Of a stretch of DNA of 64,000 bases, positions 19,222-27,082 are shown one piece after another. Source of the DNA: Flavobacterium sp. HJ-32-4 (lineage in GTDB: Bacteria > Bacteroidota > Bacteroidia > Flavobacteriales > Flavobacteriaceae). The notes beneath the pieces are model-generated. The model saw nothing but the letters and a program-made list of their open reading frames with translations, was not told where the DNA came from and ran no database searches. Made by a program: the position numbers and the translations under genes. The DNA lies in assembly GCF_022532105.1 (NCBI RefSeq), contig NZ_CP092832.1, positions 1,517,001 to 1,581,000 on the forward strand, written 5' to 3'. Positions within the stretch are counted from its first letter, which is position 1. Every line of letters starts with the position of its first letter.

Positions 19222-20585
19222 TGCGCGCACATTTCATTGCAATCGGCGGAAGCGCCATGCATAACTTAGCCCTTGCTCTTCACGATAAAGGATATCATGT
19301 TACCGGTTCAGACGATGCGATTTTCGAACCGTCGCTTGGGCGTCTGGCCAAAAAAGGCCTTCTACCGGCAGAACTAGGGTGGTTTCCTGAAAAGCTCGAT
19401 GGCACAATCGAAGCTGTAATCCTGGGAATGCACGCCAAGGCCGATAATCCGGAGTTGCTTCGCGCGCAGGAATTGGGATTACATATTTATTCTTACCCGG
19501 AGTTCCTTTACGAGCAATCGAAGAACAAGACGCGGGTGGTGATTGGCGGGTCCCACGGCAAGACAACGATTACGTCGATGATCCTACACGTCATGAAGTT
19601 CCATGGCATCGAGGTCGACTTTATGGTCGGCGCCCAACTCGATGGCTTCGACAATATGGTACATCTGACCGAAGAAAACGATTTTATGATACTCGAAGGA
19701 GACGAATATCTGTCGTCACCCATCGACCGGCGACCGAAGTTCCATCTCTATAAACCGAATATAGCCCTTCTTTCGGGCATTGCCTGGGATCACATCAACG
19801 TGTTTCCCACCTTCGACAACTACGTCGAGCAATTCGAAATATTTATTTCCCATCTTACGGATGGCGGCATTTTGGTTTATAACGAAGAAGATCCTGTTGT
19901 AAAGCGAATTTCCGAGGCAGCCACGAACCCCGTCCGTAAACTCGCTTACCATACCCCCACCTATACGGTTCGGGATGGGAAGACGCTATTGGCCACGCCA
20001 GAAGGTGATATGCCCATCGAAGTGTTCGGTGCCCATAACCTGAGCAACCTCGCGGGCGCCAAATGGATTTGCCAGAATATGGGAGTGGACGAAGCCGATT
20101 TTTATGAGGCAATCGCTACCTTTCATGGCGCCTCCAAACGACTGGAGAAAATCGCGGAGAACGCCCGAAGTATCGCTTATAAAGATTTCGCACATTCACC
20201 CAGTAAGGTAACGGCTACCACTCGGGCCGTCAAACAACAGTATCCGGATCGTAAATTGGTGGCGTGTCTGGAATTGCATACCTATAGTAGCCTTAACCCG
20301 GAGTTCTTAAAAGAGTATCAGGGTGCGCTCGACGCCGCTGATGAAGCGTTGGTATTCTATTCTCCGGATGCATTGGCCATCAAGAGAATGGAACCGATTT
20401 CTGCCTCGCAGATTGCAGAAGCCTTCCAACGAGAGGATTTGTTGGTCTATACCGATCCGGGAGCTTTTCGTTCGTTTCTCTTCGGTTTGGATATGCAAAG
20501 TCAATCAGTTGCCTTGTTGTTGATGAGTTCCGGAAATTACGGCGGACTGAAATTCGAGGATGTTCGCGACCTTATAAAGAATTAA
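19221..20585 (+). CDS. mpl: Mur ligase family protein, Mpl-type (peptidoglycan peptide ligase)
   Basis: This 454-aa protein shows the three Mur ligase domains: N-terminal Rossmann-like (HFIAIGGSAMHNLALALHDKGYHVTGSD), the central ATPase with P-loop GGSHGKTTITS and the acidic motif ILEGDEYLSSPIDRRPKF, and a C-terminal domain (DFAHSPSKVTATTRAVK). Mpl joins recycled L-Ala-gamma-D-Glu-meso-DAP tripeptide to UDP-MurNAc. MurC is the close alternative, but EGDEYLSSPIDRRPKF and the N-terminal pattern resemble Mpl. It is coupled to the upstream TPR gene by a 1-base overlap. Confidence 0.8.
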   Translation: MRAHFIAIGGSAMHNLALALHDKGYHVTGSDDAIFEPSLGRLAKKGLLPAELGWFPEKLDGTIEAVILGMHAKADNPELLRAQELGLHIYSYPEFLYEQSKNKTRVVIGGSHGKTTITSMILHVMKFHGIEVDFMVGAQLDGFDNMVHLTEENDFMILEGDEYLSSPIDRRPKFHLYKPNIALLSGIAWDHINVFPTFDNYVEQFEIFISHLTDGGILVYNEEDPVVKRISEAATNPVRKLAYHTPTYTVRDGKTLLATPEGDMPIEVFGAHNLSNLAGAKWICQNMGVDEADFYEAIATFHGASKRLEKIAENARSIAYKDFAHSPSKVTATTRAVKQQYPDRKLVACLELHTYSSLNPEFLKEYQGALDAADEALVFYSPDALAIKRMEPISASQIAEAFQREDLLVYTDPGAFRSFLFGLDMQSQSVALLLMSSGNYGGLKFEDVRDLIKN

Positions 20586-20592
20586 GAATTCA

Positions 20593-20608
20593 TACGGTTT
20601 TCCCGTAC
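20593..20608. repeat. Short palindromic motif shared with the 37.1-kb element
   Basis: TACGGTTTTCCCGTAC lies in the 66-bp mpl-radC gap. Its core (TACGG-N5-CCGTA) is an inverted repeat. The same 15-mer ACGGTTTTCCCGTAC occurs at 37139-37153 and, inverted with one change, at 37233-37247. Confidence 0.5.
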
Positions 20609-20651
20609 TTTCAGAAGCGTCAGTCGTGCTATCTTGCCGGAAAATGCTGAT

Positions 20652-21347
20652 ATGTCTGAACAATCTTTTTTTCCTATACGAGCCTGGGCAGAAGACGACC
20701 GCCCACGCGAGAAACTCCTATTAAAAGGCAAAGCCGCGTTGTCGGATGCGGAACTGCTGGCCATCCTAATTGGCACGGGCAGCCAGAATGAAACGGCTGT
20801 CGATCTAAGTAAACGGCTGCTTGCGGCGTCAGGCAATAATCTCGCCCGATTTGCTAAAATGGGACTAAAGCAACTACAGGAGTTTCGCGGCATCGGCGAA
20901 GCCAAGGCGGTTACCATCATAGCGGCACTCGAATTAGGTCAAAGACGCAGGGCGGAATCCTCGCCCGATACCGACAAAGTAACATCGAGCCTTTCGGTAT
21001 ATGAGCTCATGCGTCCGCTGATAGGGGAGTTGCCCCATGAAGAATTTTGGATTATTTACCTTAATAACGCCAACAAGGTGTTGTCGAAATTGCAGTTGAG
21101 CAAGGGGGGGATTACCGGTACGCTTGTCGACGTGAGGTTGGTTTACAAACAGGCCGTACAATGTGGGGCCACTTCTATCATCGTATGCCACAACCATCCG
21201 TCAGGTGGACTTACGCCGAGCGATGCGGATCGACAGATTACCCGGAAGCTGAAAGCGGCGGGCGAACATTTGGATGTGAAACTGCTTGATCATGTCATTA
21301 TCACCGAGGTGAGCCACTTCAGCTTTTCCGACGAAGGCATGCTTTAG
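20652..21347 (+). CDS. radC: RadC-family JAB/MPN-domain protein
   Basis: This 231-aa protein has an N-terminal UPF0758 helical part (RPREKLLLKGKAALSDAELLAILIGTGS, helix-hairpin-helix LQEFRGIGEAKA) and a C-terminal JAB1/MPN metalloprotease-like domain with the zinc motif HNHPSGGLTPSDAD. The original link to DNA repair was withdrawn and the true role is uncertain. ATG at 20652 is used; a TTG at 20634 would add six residues. It stands apart from mpl by 66 bp containing a palindromic motif. Confidence 0.9.
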   Translation: MSEQSFFPIRAWAEDDRPREKLLLKGKAALSDAELLAILIGTGSQNETAVDLSKRLLAASGNNLARFAKMGLKQLQEFRGIGEAKAVTIIAALELGQRRRAESSPDTDKVTSSLSVYELMRPLIGELPHEEFWIIYLNNANKVLSKLQLSKGGITGTLVDVRLVYKQAVQCGATSIIVCHNHPSGGLTPSDADRQITRKLKAAGEHLDVKLLDHVIITEVSHFSFSDEGML

Positions 21348-21400
21348 TTAATTGGAAATCCGGATACCTGTTTTTGCCAAAACTTCACGACATTTGTCAG

Positions 21401-22093
21401 ATGCACCGAGCCACTATTACGGATATTTTCTTTGACCTCGATCATACGCTGTGGGATTTTGACCGCAATTCGGCGCTTGCTTTCGACAAGGTATTTTCAA
21501 AACACGGTATTGACGTTGATTTGGAGACCTTCCTCGGACACTATACGCTCATCAACTCTGACTACTGGAACCGCTACGAGCAAAACCTGATTACCATCGA
21601 GGAACTCCGATACGGACGTCTACGTTCCACTTTTGAGCGTTTTGGTATGTCTCACGCCCACGACGTGTTGCATACGCTGTCAGAGGCCTATATCGACCAC
21701 CTCCCGGAGCACAATCATTTGTTTGACGGCGCCATCGACACCTTGCACTATCTGAAGGACAAATATCGTTTGCACATCATCACTAACGGTTTTAGCCACG
21801 TACAGAAGAAAAAGATGGCGAATTCCGGGCTACAGCCTTTTTTTGCTACGATAACGGATTCTGAAATGGCGGGCGCGAAAAAACCGGATCCTATTATATT
21901 TCGATATGCTCTTGAAAAGGCAGGCACCCACGCATCTTCCAGCGTCATGATTGGGGATAGCCTGGTGGCGGATATCAAAGGAGCATCGGGAGCCGGCTTA
22001 TACCCTATACATTTTTCTCCTTCCGGACATGCCGTGTCGGAAACTGGCTTTCAAACGATTCGGCATTTGTCCGAACTACAAACCCTTTTTTAA
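21401..22093 (+). CDS. YjjG-type HAD-family nucleotidase
   Basis: This 230-aa haloacid-dehalogenase hydrolase carries motif I DLDHTLWDFD, motif II IITNG, the lysine motif KKPDPIIF and motif IV MIGDSLVADIKGA. The WDFDRN form and length fit the YjjG group, which dephosphorylates non-canonical pyrimidine monophosphates to keep them out of DNA. The ATG at 21401 places motif I near residue 11, as usual. The gene ends 2 bases before the next ATG, so the pair is probably co-transcribed. Confidence 0.88.
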   Translation: MHRATITDIFFDLDHTLWDFDRNSALAFDKVFSKHGIDVDLETFLGHYTLINSDYWNRYEQNLITIEELRYGRLRSTFERFGMSHAHDVLHTLSEAYIDHLPEHNHLFDGAIDTLHYLKDKYRLHIITNGFSHVQKKKMANSGLQPFFATITDSEMAGAKKPDPIIFRYALEKAGTHASSSVMIGDSLVADIKGASGAGLYPIHFSPSGHAVSETGFQTIRHLSELQTLF

Positions 22094-22095
22094 TT

Positions 22096-22860
22096 ATGAA
22101 GAAGTTTGCTCTTTTTATTTTGTTATTCCTCACCGGATGGTCAAATGCGCAGTCCGTGAACGAGTTTCGCTATGTAGTCATTCCAACCCGATTTGAATTG
22201 CAATCGGAGCCGAATCAGTACCGCCTTAACACGCTCTCTAAAAAATACCTGACAGAAGCCGGTTTTGAGGCAGTGCACGAATCATTGATGACAGACGACC
22301 AGGTGAACCGCCGTTGCGATAACCTGTTCATCGACATTGTGAAAGTCAAGTCATTACTTACCATTAAAATCAAAGTAGTCTTTAGGGATTGTCGAAATGC
22401 GGTGATTTTCGAAAGTAAGGAAGGTAACAGCAAAGAAAAGTCGTACGAGAAGGGTTATCAGGAAGCGCTTGCAAAGGCTTTCGAATCGGTAAAAGAACTG
22501 CAGTACACCTATACCGGCAAAAAACAGGATGTCACACCTGAACCGCAGCCGGTCGCCGTGTCAAAACCAGTCGTTCCGGCAGCAGCGACACCTATCGCCA
22601 CAACGCCTGTAGTGCCGTCCGATACTACGTTGAAGCCATCCTATACTGTAGAAGCCCTCGCGTCGGGTTATTTGATTATTGACAGCAATACCTCAAAGAT
22701 TGCATTAAAAATCCTCAAGACATCCGATCCTAAAATATATACAGCTTCGCGAAATGGCGACAGCGGCGTATTCCTGAATAAAAACGGCAAGTGGTTTTTC
22801 GAATACTATCGTAACGGCACGCTGTATTCAGAGGAGTTTTCTGTCGACTATACCTTTTAG
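22096..22860 (+). CDS. Secreted hypothetical protein
   Basis: This 254-aa protein has a signal peptide ending SNAQ (about residue 19). The N-terminal half (about 20-140) is a compact domain with FRYVVIPTRFELQSEPNQYRLN and NLFIDIVKVKSLLTIKIKVVF. It is followed by a Pro/Val/Thr linker (about 150-180) and a C-terminal domain reading EALASGYLIIDSNTSKIALKILKTS. I recall homologues as conserved hypotheticals in flavobacteria; no function is known. It overlaps rarA tail-to-tail by 4 bases. Confidence 0.65.
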   Translation: MKKFALFILLFLTGWSNAQSVNEFRYVVIPTRFELQSEPNQYRLNTLSKKYLTEAGFEAVHESLMTDDQVNRRCDNLFIDIVKVKSLLTIKIKVVFRDCRNAVIFESKEGNSKEKSYEKGYQEALAKAFESVKELQYTYTGKKQDVTPEPQPVAVSKPVVPAAATPIATTPVVPSDTTLKPSYTVEALASGYLIIDSNTSKIALKILKTSDPKIYTASRNGDSGVFLNKNGKWFFEYYRNGTLYSEEFSVDYTF

Positions 22861-24134
22861 TACCCGTATTTGTCTTTCCAGCGGTTGCGTAGGAACTCCC
22901 GGGTCTGCTTCTCTCTTGCGTTATCCCCAGGTTCATAGAAAACCGTCCCCGATAATGCTTCGGGCAGGAACTCCTGTTCAGCGAAGTTATGCGCAAAATC
23001 ATGTGCATATTTATAATCGTCCCCATATCCCAACTCTTTCATAAGCTTGGTAGGAGCGTTTCGCAGATGTAAAGGCACCGGGAGGTCACCTTGTTGTCGA
23101 ACGGCTTGCTGGGCAGCTCCTATAGCCATGTAGGTGGCGTTGCTCTTTGGTGAAGTGGCCAGATAGACGGCACACTGACTTAGCAGGATGCGGCTTTCTG
23201 GATACCCGATAGTCGTAACAGCCTGGAAGGTGTTGTTCGCGATGACCAAAGCCGTCGGATTGGCATTTCCGATATCCTCACTCGCTAAAATCAACATCCG
23301 GCGGGCGATAAATTTTACATCTTCCCCGCCTTCGATCATCCGTGCAAGCCAATATACCGCCCCATTTGGGTCACTGCCGCGCATCGATTTAATAAAAGCG
23401 GATATAATGTCATAGTGTTGTTCCCCTGTCTTATCATACAAAACCGTAGTCTGTTGCGCGAGTTGCATGACCGCCTCATTGGTAACGATAATCGCGTCAC
23501 CGGGTGTAGCGTTGACCACCAATTCGAAGATGTTGAGCAGTTTGCGTCCGTCTCCACCCGAAAGGCGCAATAACGCTTCCGTTTCCTTTAATTCGATGTT
23601 ACGGGAAGCCAGGATGGTATCGTTCGCGATGGCACGTTTCAAGAGGGCATTCAGGTCGTCTTTAGAAAACGGATTTAGGATGTATACCTGACAACGCGAC
23701 AGCAAAGCGGGAATCACTTCAAAGCTCGGATTTTCGGTAGTAGCCCCGATAAGGGTTACCCATCCTTTTTCGACAGCGGCCAAAAGGGAATCCTGTTGCG
23801 ATTTGCTGAACCGGTGGATCTCGTCGATGAACAGGATAGGGTTCTTGGCGGTAAAAAGTCCGCCAGCCTGCTTGGCTTTGTCAATGACTTCCCGGACGTC
23901 TTTTACCCCAGAGTTGATTGCGCTTAGGATGTAGAAGGGACGTTTCGATTCTTCGGCGATGATCTGGGCAAGGGTGGTTTTACCCGTTCCAGGAGGTCCC
24001 CAGAAAATAAGCGAGGGGATGAAGCCACGGGCAATCTGTTGGGTGAGGGATCCTTCTGGTCCTACCAGGTGTAACTGACTGATGTAGTCTTCGAGTCGCT
24101 TGGGTCGTATACGTTCTGCTAAAGGCGCTTCCAT
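22857..24134 (-). CDS. rarA: Replication-associated recombination protein A (AAA+ ATPase)
   Basis: This 425-aa clamp-loader-like AAA+ protein acts at stalled replication forks. Seen: Walker A GPPGTGKTTLAQ, Walker B LFIDEIHRFSKSQQDSLL, sensor 1 GATTENPSFEVIPALLSRC, and the C-terminal MgsA-type domain (RGSDPNGAVYWLARMIEGGEDVKFIARR). The frame extends to 24296, but ATG at 24134 (MEAPLAERIRPKRL) matches the family start. A TACCTTTG box at 24140-24147 also lies inside the longer version. With 5 nt between box and ATG, the mRNA is probably leaderless. Confidence 0.93.
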   Translation of the reverse strand: MEAPLAERIRPKRLEDYISQLHLVGPEGSLTQQIARGFIPSLIFWGPPGTGKTTLAQIIAEESKRPFYILSAINSGVKDVREVIDKAKQAGGLFTAKNPILFIDEIHRFSKSQQDSLLAAVEKGWVTLIGATTENPSFEVIPALLSRCQVYILNPFSKDDLNALLKRAIANDTILASRNIELKETEALLRLSGGDGRKLLNIFELVVNATPGDAIIVTNEAVMQLAQQTTVLYDKTGEQHYDIISAFIKSMRGSDPNGAVYWLARMIEGGEDVKFIARRMLILASEDIGNANPTALVIANNTFQAVTTIGYPESRILLSQCAVYLATSPKSNATYMAIGAAQQAVRQQGDLPVPLHLRNAPTKLMKELGYGDDYKYAHDFAHNFAEQEFLPEALSGTVFYEPGDNAREKQTREFLRNRWKDKYGY

Positions 24135-24139
24135 AGCTA

Positions 24140-24147
24140 CAAAGGTA
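24140..24147 (-). promoter_or_regulatory. -7 promoter box of rarA
   Basis: TACCTTTG on the minus strand, 5 nt before the ATG. No well-placed TTG element was found upstream. The spacing implies little or no 5' leader. Confidence 0.5.
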
Positions 24148-24272
24148 CACGGTTTCGTATTTGGTGAGCTACTTTGACGGAATTGCTGGTAACCAAAAAT
24201 AGGATAGCTGCCATTTTTACCGTTTTCGTAATTTGGTGGGATATTTGACAGGCGCTGAGAAAAATAATCGAT

Positions 24273-25031
24273 ATGGACGACGGTCGTCACTTCCAATTTT
24301 CCCCGTCGGTTTACCTGATGCCGCTGTTGGTAGTAGTGCCGATGTGGTTCGTTTTTGGGTTACAATCGACGTTCCATCACTCATTTGATTTCCTGGGCAT
24401 CTTGCCACGCCATTGGAGCGGTCTTCCCGGAATTGTCTTCAGTCCGTTTCTGCACGGCAACCTAGGGCACATCGCGAGTAATACGCCTCCTTTACTTATT
24501 CTTATTGCCGCGTTGGTCTATTTTTACAGAAGGCTCTCGCTTAAGGTATTGCTTTTTGGTATCCTGTTATCCGGCTTCATTACCTGGGTTATCGGCCGGG
24601 ATTCCTATCATATCGGGGCCAGCGGTTTGGTATATGTGCTCGTGGGCTTCATCTTTTTTAAAGGCCTGATGACACAGTATTACCGGCTTGTGGCCTTATC
24701 GTTTGCCGTAGTGTTGATGTATGGCGGACTGATATGGTATATGTTCCCTGGCATCGACGAGGCTGTGTCGTGGGAGGCCCATTTAGGCGGTATGATCAGT
24801 GGGTTTGCCTTTGCCGTGCTCTTCCGGACGCCGAACTATCACGACGACCTGCTCTTTGAATGGCAACGGCCGGATTACGATCCGTCGAACGACAAATTCA
24901 TGCAGCGCTTTGATGAGCAGGGTAATTTTGTCAATCCACCTCCGCCGGAGCCCGAGCCAGTCGAGGAGGAGCTTCAACCGGGTATTCGCTACCACTTCAT
25001 CCCCATTGATAAAGAGCGAGGGGAGGATTAA
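24273..25031 (+). CDS. Rhomboid-family intramembrane serine protease
   Basis: This 252-aa membrane protein has about six transmembrane segments. The catalytic Ser is in GASG (HIGASGLVYVLVGF, about residue 115) and the catalytic His in SWEAHLGGMISGFAFA (about 170). The helix 2 motif HGNLGHIASNTPPLLI stabilises the oxyanion. Rhomboids cut membrane-protein helices within the bilayer. The C-terminal tail (about 190-252) is cytosolic, Pro/Glu-rich and low complexity. It overlaps rlmB tail-to-tail by 4 bases. Confidence 0.9.
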   Translation: MDDGRHFQFSPSVYLMPLLVVVPMWFVFGLQSTFHHSFDFLGILPRHWSGLPGIVFSPFLHGNLGHIASNTPPLLILIAALVYFYRRLSLKVLLFGILLSGFITWVIGRDSYHIGASGLVYVLVGFIFFKGLMTQYYRLVALSFAVVLMYGGLIWYMFPGIDEAVSWEAHLGGMISGFAFAVLFRTPNYHDDLLFEWQRPDYDPSNDKFMQRFDEQGNFVNPPPPEPEPVEEELQPGIRYHFIPIDKERGED

Positions 25032-25762
25032 CGGCGTTGCCGCACGGCTTCATATAAAATAGCACCGCAGGCTACCGACACATTAAGCGAGCCGATCGTG
25101 CCGAACAACGGCAGTTTCGCTTTCTCATCCACTATTTTCAGGACCGATGGATTGATTCCTCTATCCTCCGATCCCATTATGATGGCTAGTGGGCCGGTGA
25201 GATTGACATCGTATACGTCCTGATCCGTTTTCTCTGTAGCGGCAACGGTGCGTATTCCGGAGGCCTGGAGCATGAAAACGGCGTCTTTGATATGGTCGAC
25301 CTTTGAAATAGGGACGTTAAAAACAGCACCGGCTGACGTTTTGACGGTATCGCCGTTAACAGGAGCGGCTCCGGAAGACGAAATGATGATACCGTTTACC
25401 CCTGTGCATTCGGCCGTTCGGATGATGGCACCGAAATTCCGGGCGTCTGATAATTGGTCGAGCAACAGGAAGAGGGGTGTGGCTCCGCTTTCCAACACGT
25501 TTTCGATTAGCGTTTCGAGATTATGGAACGCCACGGGCGCAATTTGCGCGACAGCACCCTGATGGTTCAACGATGTAAGGCGATTCAATTTCTCAGCTGG
25601 AACATAGCTGAAATTGATATGGTGTTGCTTGAGCGTCTTGAGTAGTTCCCGCATAAGGTCGCCCGACGCCTCCTTTTGGATGAAGACTTTATCTACTGGC
25701 TTTCCTGCGCGAACGGCTTCCATGATGGCGCGGATACCGAAAATCTGGTGTTGGTTTTCCAT
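25028..25762 (-). CDS. rlmB: 23S rRNA (guanosine-2251-2'-O)-methyltransferase, SpoU family
   Basis: This 244-aa enzyme methylates a P-loop guanosine of 23S rRNA using SAM. The N-terminal substrate-binding part (QIFGIRAIMEAVRAGKPVDKVFI) leads to SpoU motif 1 (LDQLSDARNFGAIIRTAECTG), motif 2 (AIIMGSEDRGI) and motif 3 (SLNVSVACGAILYEAVRQ), which form the trefoil knot. A TACTTTTG box (25767-25774) ends 4 nt before the ATG, so the message should be nearly leaderless. Confidence 0.93.
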   Translation of the reverse strand: MENQHQIFGIRAIMEAVRAGKPVDKVFIQKEASGDLMRELLKTLKQHHINFSYVPAEKLNRLTSLNHQGAVAQIAPVAFHNLETLIENVLESGATPLFLLLDQLSDARNFGAIIRTAECTGVNGIIISSSGAAPVNGDTVKTSAGAVFNVPISKVDHIKDAVFMLQASGIRTVAATEKTDQDVYDVNLTGPLAIIMGSEDRGINPSVLKIVDEKAKLPLFGTIGSLNVSVACGAILYEAVRQRR

Positions 25763-25766
25763 TTGG

Positions 25767-25774
25767 CAAAAGTA
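25767..25774 (-). promoter_or_regulatory. -7 promoter box of rlmB
   Basis: TACTTTTG on the minus strand, 4 nt before the rlmB ATG and directly after the terminator of the upstream operon. No clear TTG element, because the expected position lies in the terminator stem. Confidence 0.45.
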
Positions 25775-25807
25775 CTATAAAAAAACCACCGGGATGCCGG
25801 TGGTTTT
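25775..25807 (-). terminator. Terminator of SusCD locus 2
   Basis: An 11-bp stem (25782-25792 and 25797-25807) with a GATG loop. On the minus strand it is followed by a T run, ending the lipoprotein gene at 25828. Confidence 0.9.
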
Positions 25808-25827
25808 AGGTTGGGTAAAACAAGTTT

Positions 25828-26337
25828 TTACAACTCGTCTTCTAGGAATCCGGTGCGTTTGTGGCCACCGAATTTGTAGACTGTTCCTGGATCCCAGTCG
25901 AATTCAGCTTCGAAGTAGATACTGTCTACTACGTGTCCGCCGAACGAGGTACCACCATTCTTGAATATCTTACCATTCGTTACGTGAACCGTACCACCCG
26001 CATAAAGTTCATCGGCACCCGGTTGTCCGGAAAAGGTAAGGTTGGTAAAGTCCGTCGCCTGAACTTTCGTTTTGATTTCGAAAAACTCGTCATGGTCGTC
26101 AATCCAAAAGTTTTCGTCGTTTGACGATGCGTTATAAGTCGAATACAATACGTATCCCCCTCCAAACGCAGGTGTTACGCCATCTGGTTCATAGCCTACT
26201 ATGTGCCAGTCGCCCGCGAAGTTCTTGGTTTTTGTACCACCGGCATCTGGGTTTCCGCCTTCGTCGCATGACACTGCAACAGTGAGACCAAAGGTCGCGA
26301 GTGCCATCGTTAATATAGTGAATTTAAATCTTTTCAT
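25828..26337 (-). CDS. Lipid-binding-like (BT_3222-type) surface lipoprotein of SusCD locus 2
   Basis: This 169-aa lipoprotein has lipobox AVSC followed by CDEGGN, a surface-export type signal. NFAGDWHIVGYEPDG near residue 38, the beta-rich body and the end KFGGHKRTGFLEDEL resemble the 'lipid-binding putative hydrolase' proteins often encoded beside SusCD genes; this family name is from memory. It is last in a four-gene minus-strand operon, 11 nt after its upstream neighbour. Confidence 0.6.
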   Translation of the reverse strand: MKRFKFTILTMALATFGLTVAVSCDEGGNPDAGGTKTKNFAGDWHIVGYEPDGVTPAFGGGYVLYSTYNASSNDENFWIDDHDEFFEIKTKVQATDFTNLTFSGQPGADELYAGGTVHVTNGKIFKNGGTSFGGHVVDSIYFEAEFDWDPGTVYKFGGHKRTGFLEDEL

Positions 26338-26348
26338 CTTAGGTTTGA

Positions 26349-27071
26349 TTAAGGTTCAATTTTATCGAGTACGACGTTGAAGGTAAAACCAGCATCCCAC
26401 ACGGTGGTGAAGGTTACCTGGTTTTGTTCTGGATAGGCCATGAGATCGCTCATTTCAGCACTTCCACCAAATGCACCTACAGAGAAAGGCGTTATGGAAA
26501 AATTGTTTGCCGGAATGCTGTTGGCGGTGATTACCACAGGTTGGGCTGCATATCCAGCACCATACGAGCGTCCGAGGTCATAGTAGCCTCCGATTCCGTC
26601 TGACATGCCATAAGTACCATTGGCGTTTTTCCAGATCAATACATATTCCAAATCCGTATACTGTGCTGTAAGCACACCGTTACGCGTCACCGTTGAACGA
26701 TATAGGCCGGCGATGCTGCTGATGAGATCGCTGTTTTCGTACACGATAACCGTACGTCCGGCGGAACCAGAGAATCCGTCCTGGTTGGTGGCAGAATACG
26801 TCACTTGGTATACATCTGGTTTGTTTGTGTCAACCGAACTGCCGTGCTGGTAGAGCCCTGTAACGGAAGTAGTGTATTCGATTTCGTTATCGCCTTCAGT
26901 TACCGTTACACCCGGGTCAGTATACGTACTTCCCTTAGGCACAAAGATCACATCATCACCCAATACAGTGAAGTTTGGGTAATAGGTCACATTCGAGACG
27001 CCTCCTGTCGACTCATCAGAGCACGACACGAATAGGAGCGCGAGGATTGGGATTACAAAAAGCTTTTTCAT
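26349..27071 (-). CDS. DUF5012/BT_2262-like surface lipoprotein with Ig-like domain
   Basis: This 240-aa lipoprotein has lipobox FVSC, then CSDEST. Residues about 30-115 form an Ig-like domain of the DUF5011 type (FVPKGSTYTDPGVTVTEGDNEIEY; YQVTYSATNQDGFSGSAGRTVIVYE). The second half (SSIAGLYRSTVTRNG to the end) matches my memory of the domain paired with it in SusCD loci. The start is ATG at 27071 (MKKLFVIP); a longer frame to 27101 overlaps the SusD stop. It probably helps the SusD neighbour bind substrate outside the cell. Confidence 0.65.
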   Translation of the reverse strand: MKKLFVIPILALLFVSCSDESTGGVSNVTYYPNFTVLGDDVIFVPKGSTYTDPGVTVTEGDNEIEYTTSVTGLYQHGSSVDTNKPDVYQVTYSATNQDGFSGSAGRTVIVYENSDLISSIAGLYRSTVTRNGVLTAQYTDLEYVLIWKNANGTYGMSDGIGGYYDLGRSYGAGYAAQPVVITANSIPANNFSITPFSVGAFGGSAEMSDLMAYPEQNQVTFTTVWDAGFTFNVVLDKIEP

Positions 27072-27082
27072 TTTCAATTTTT

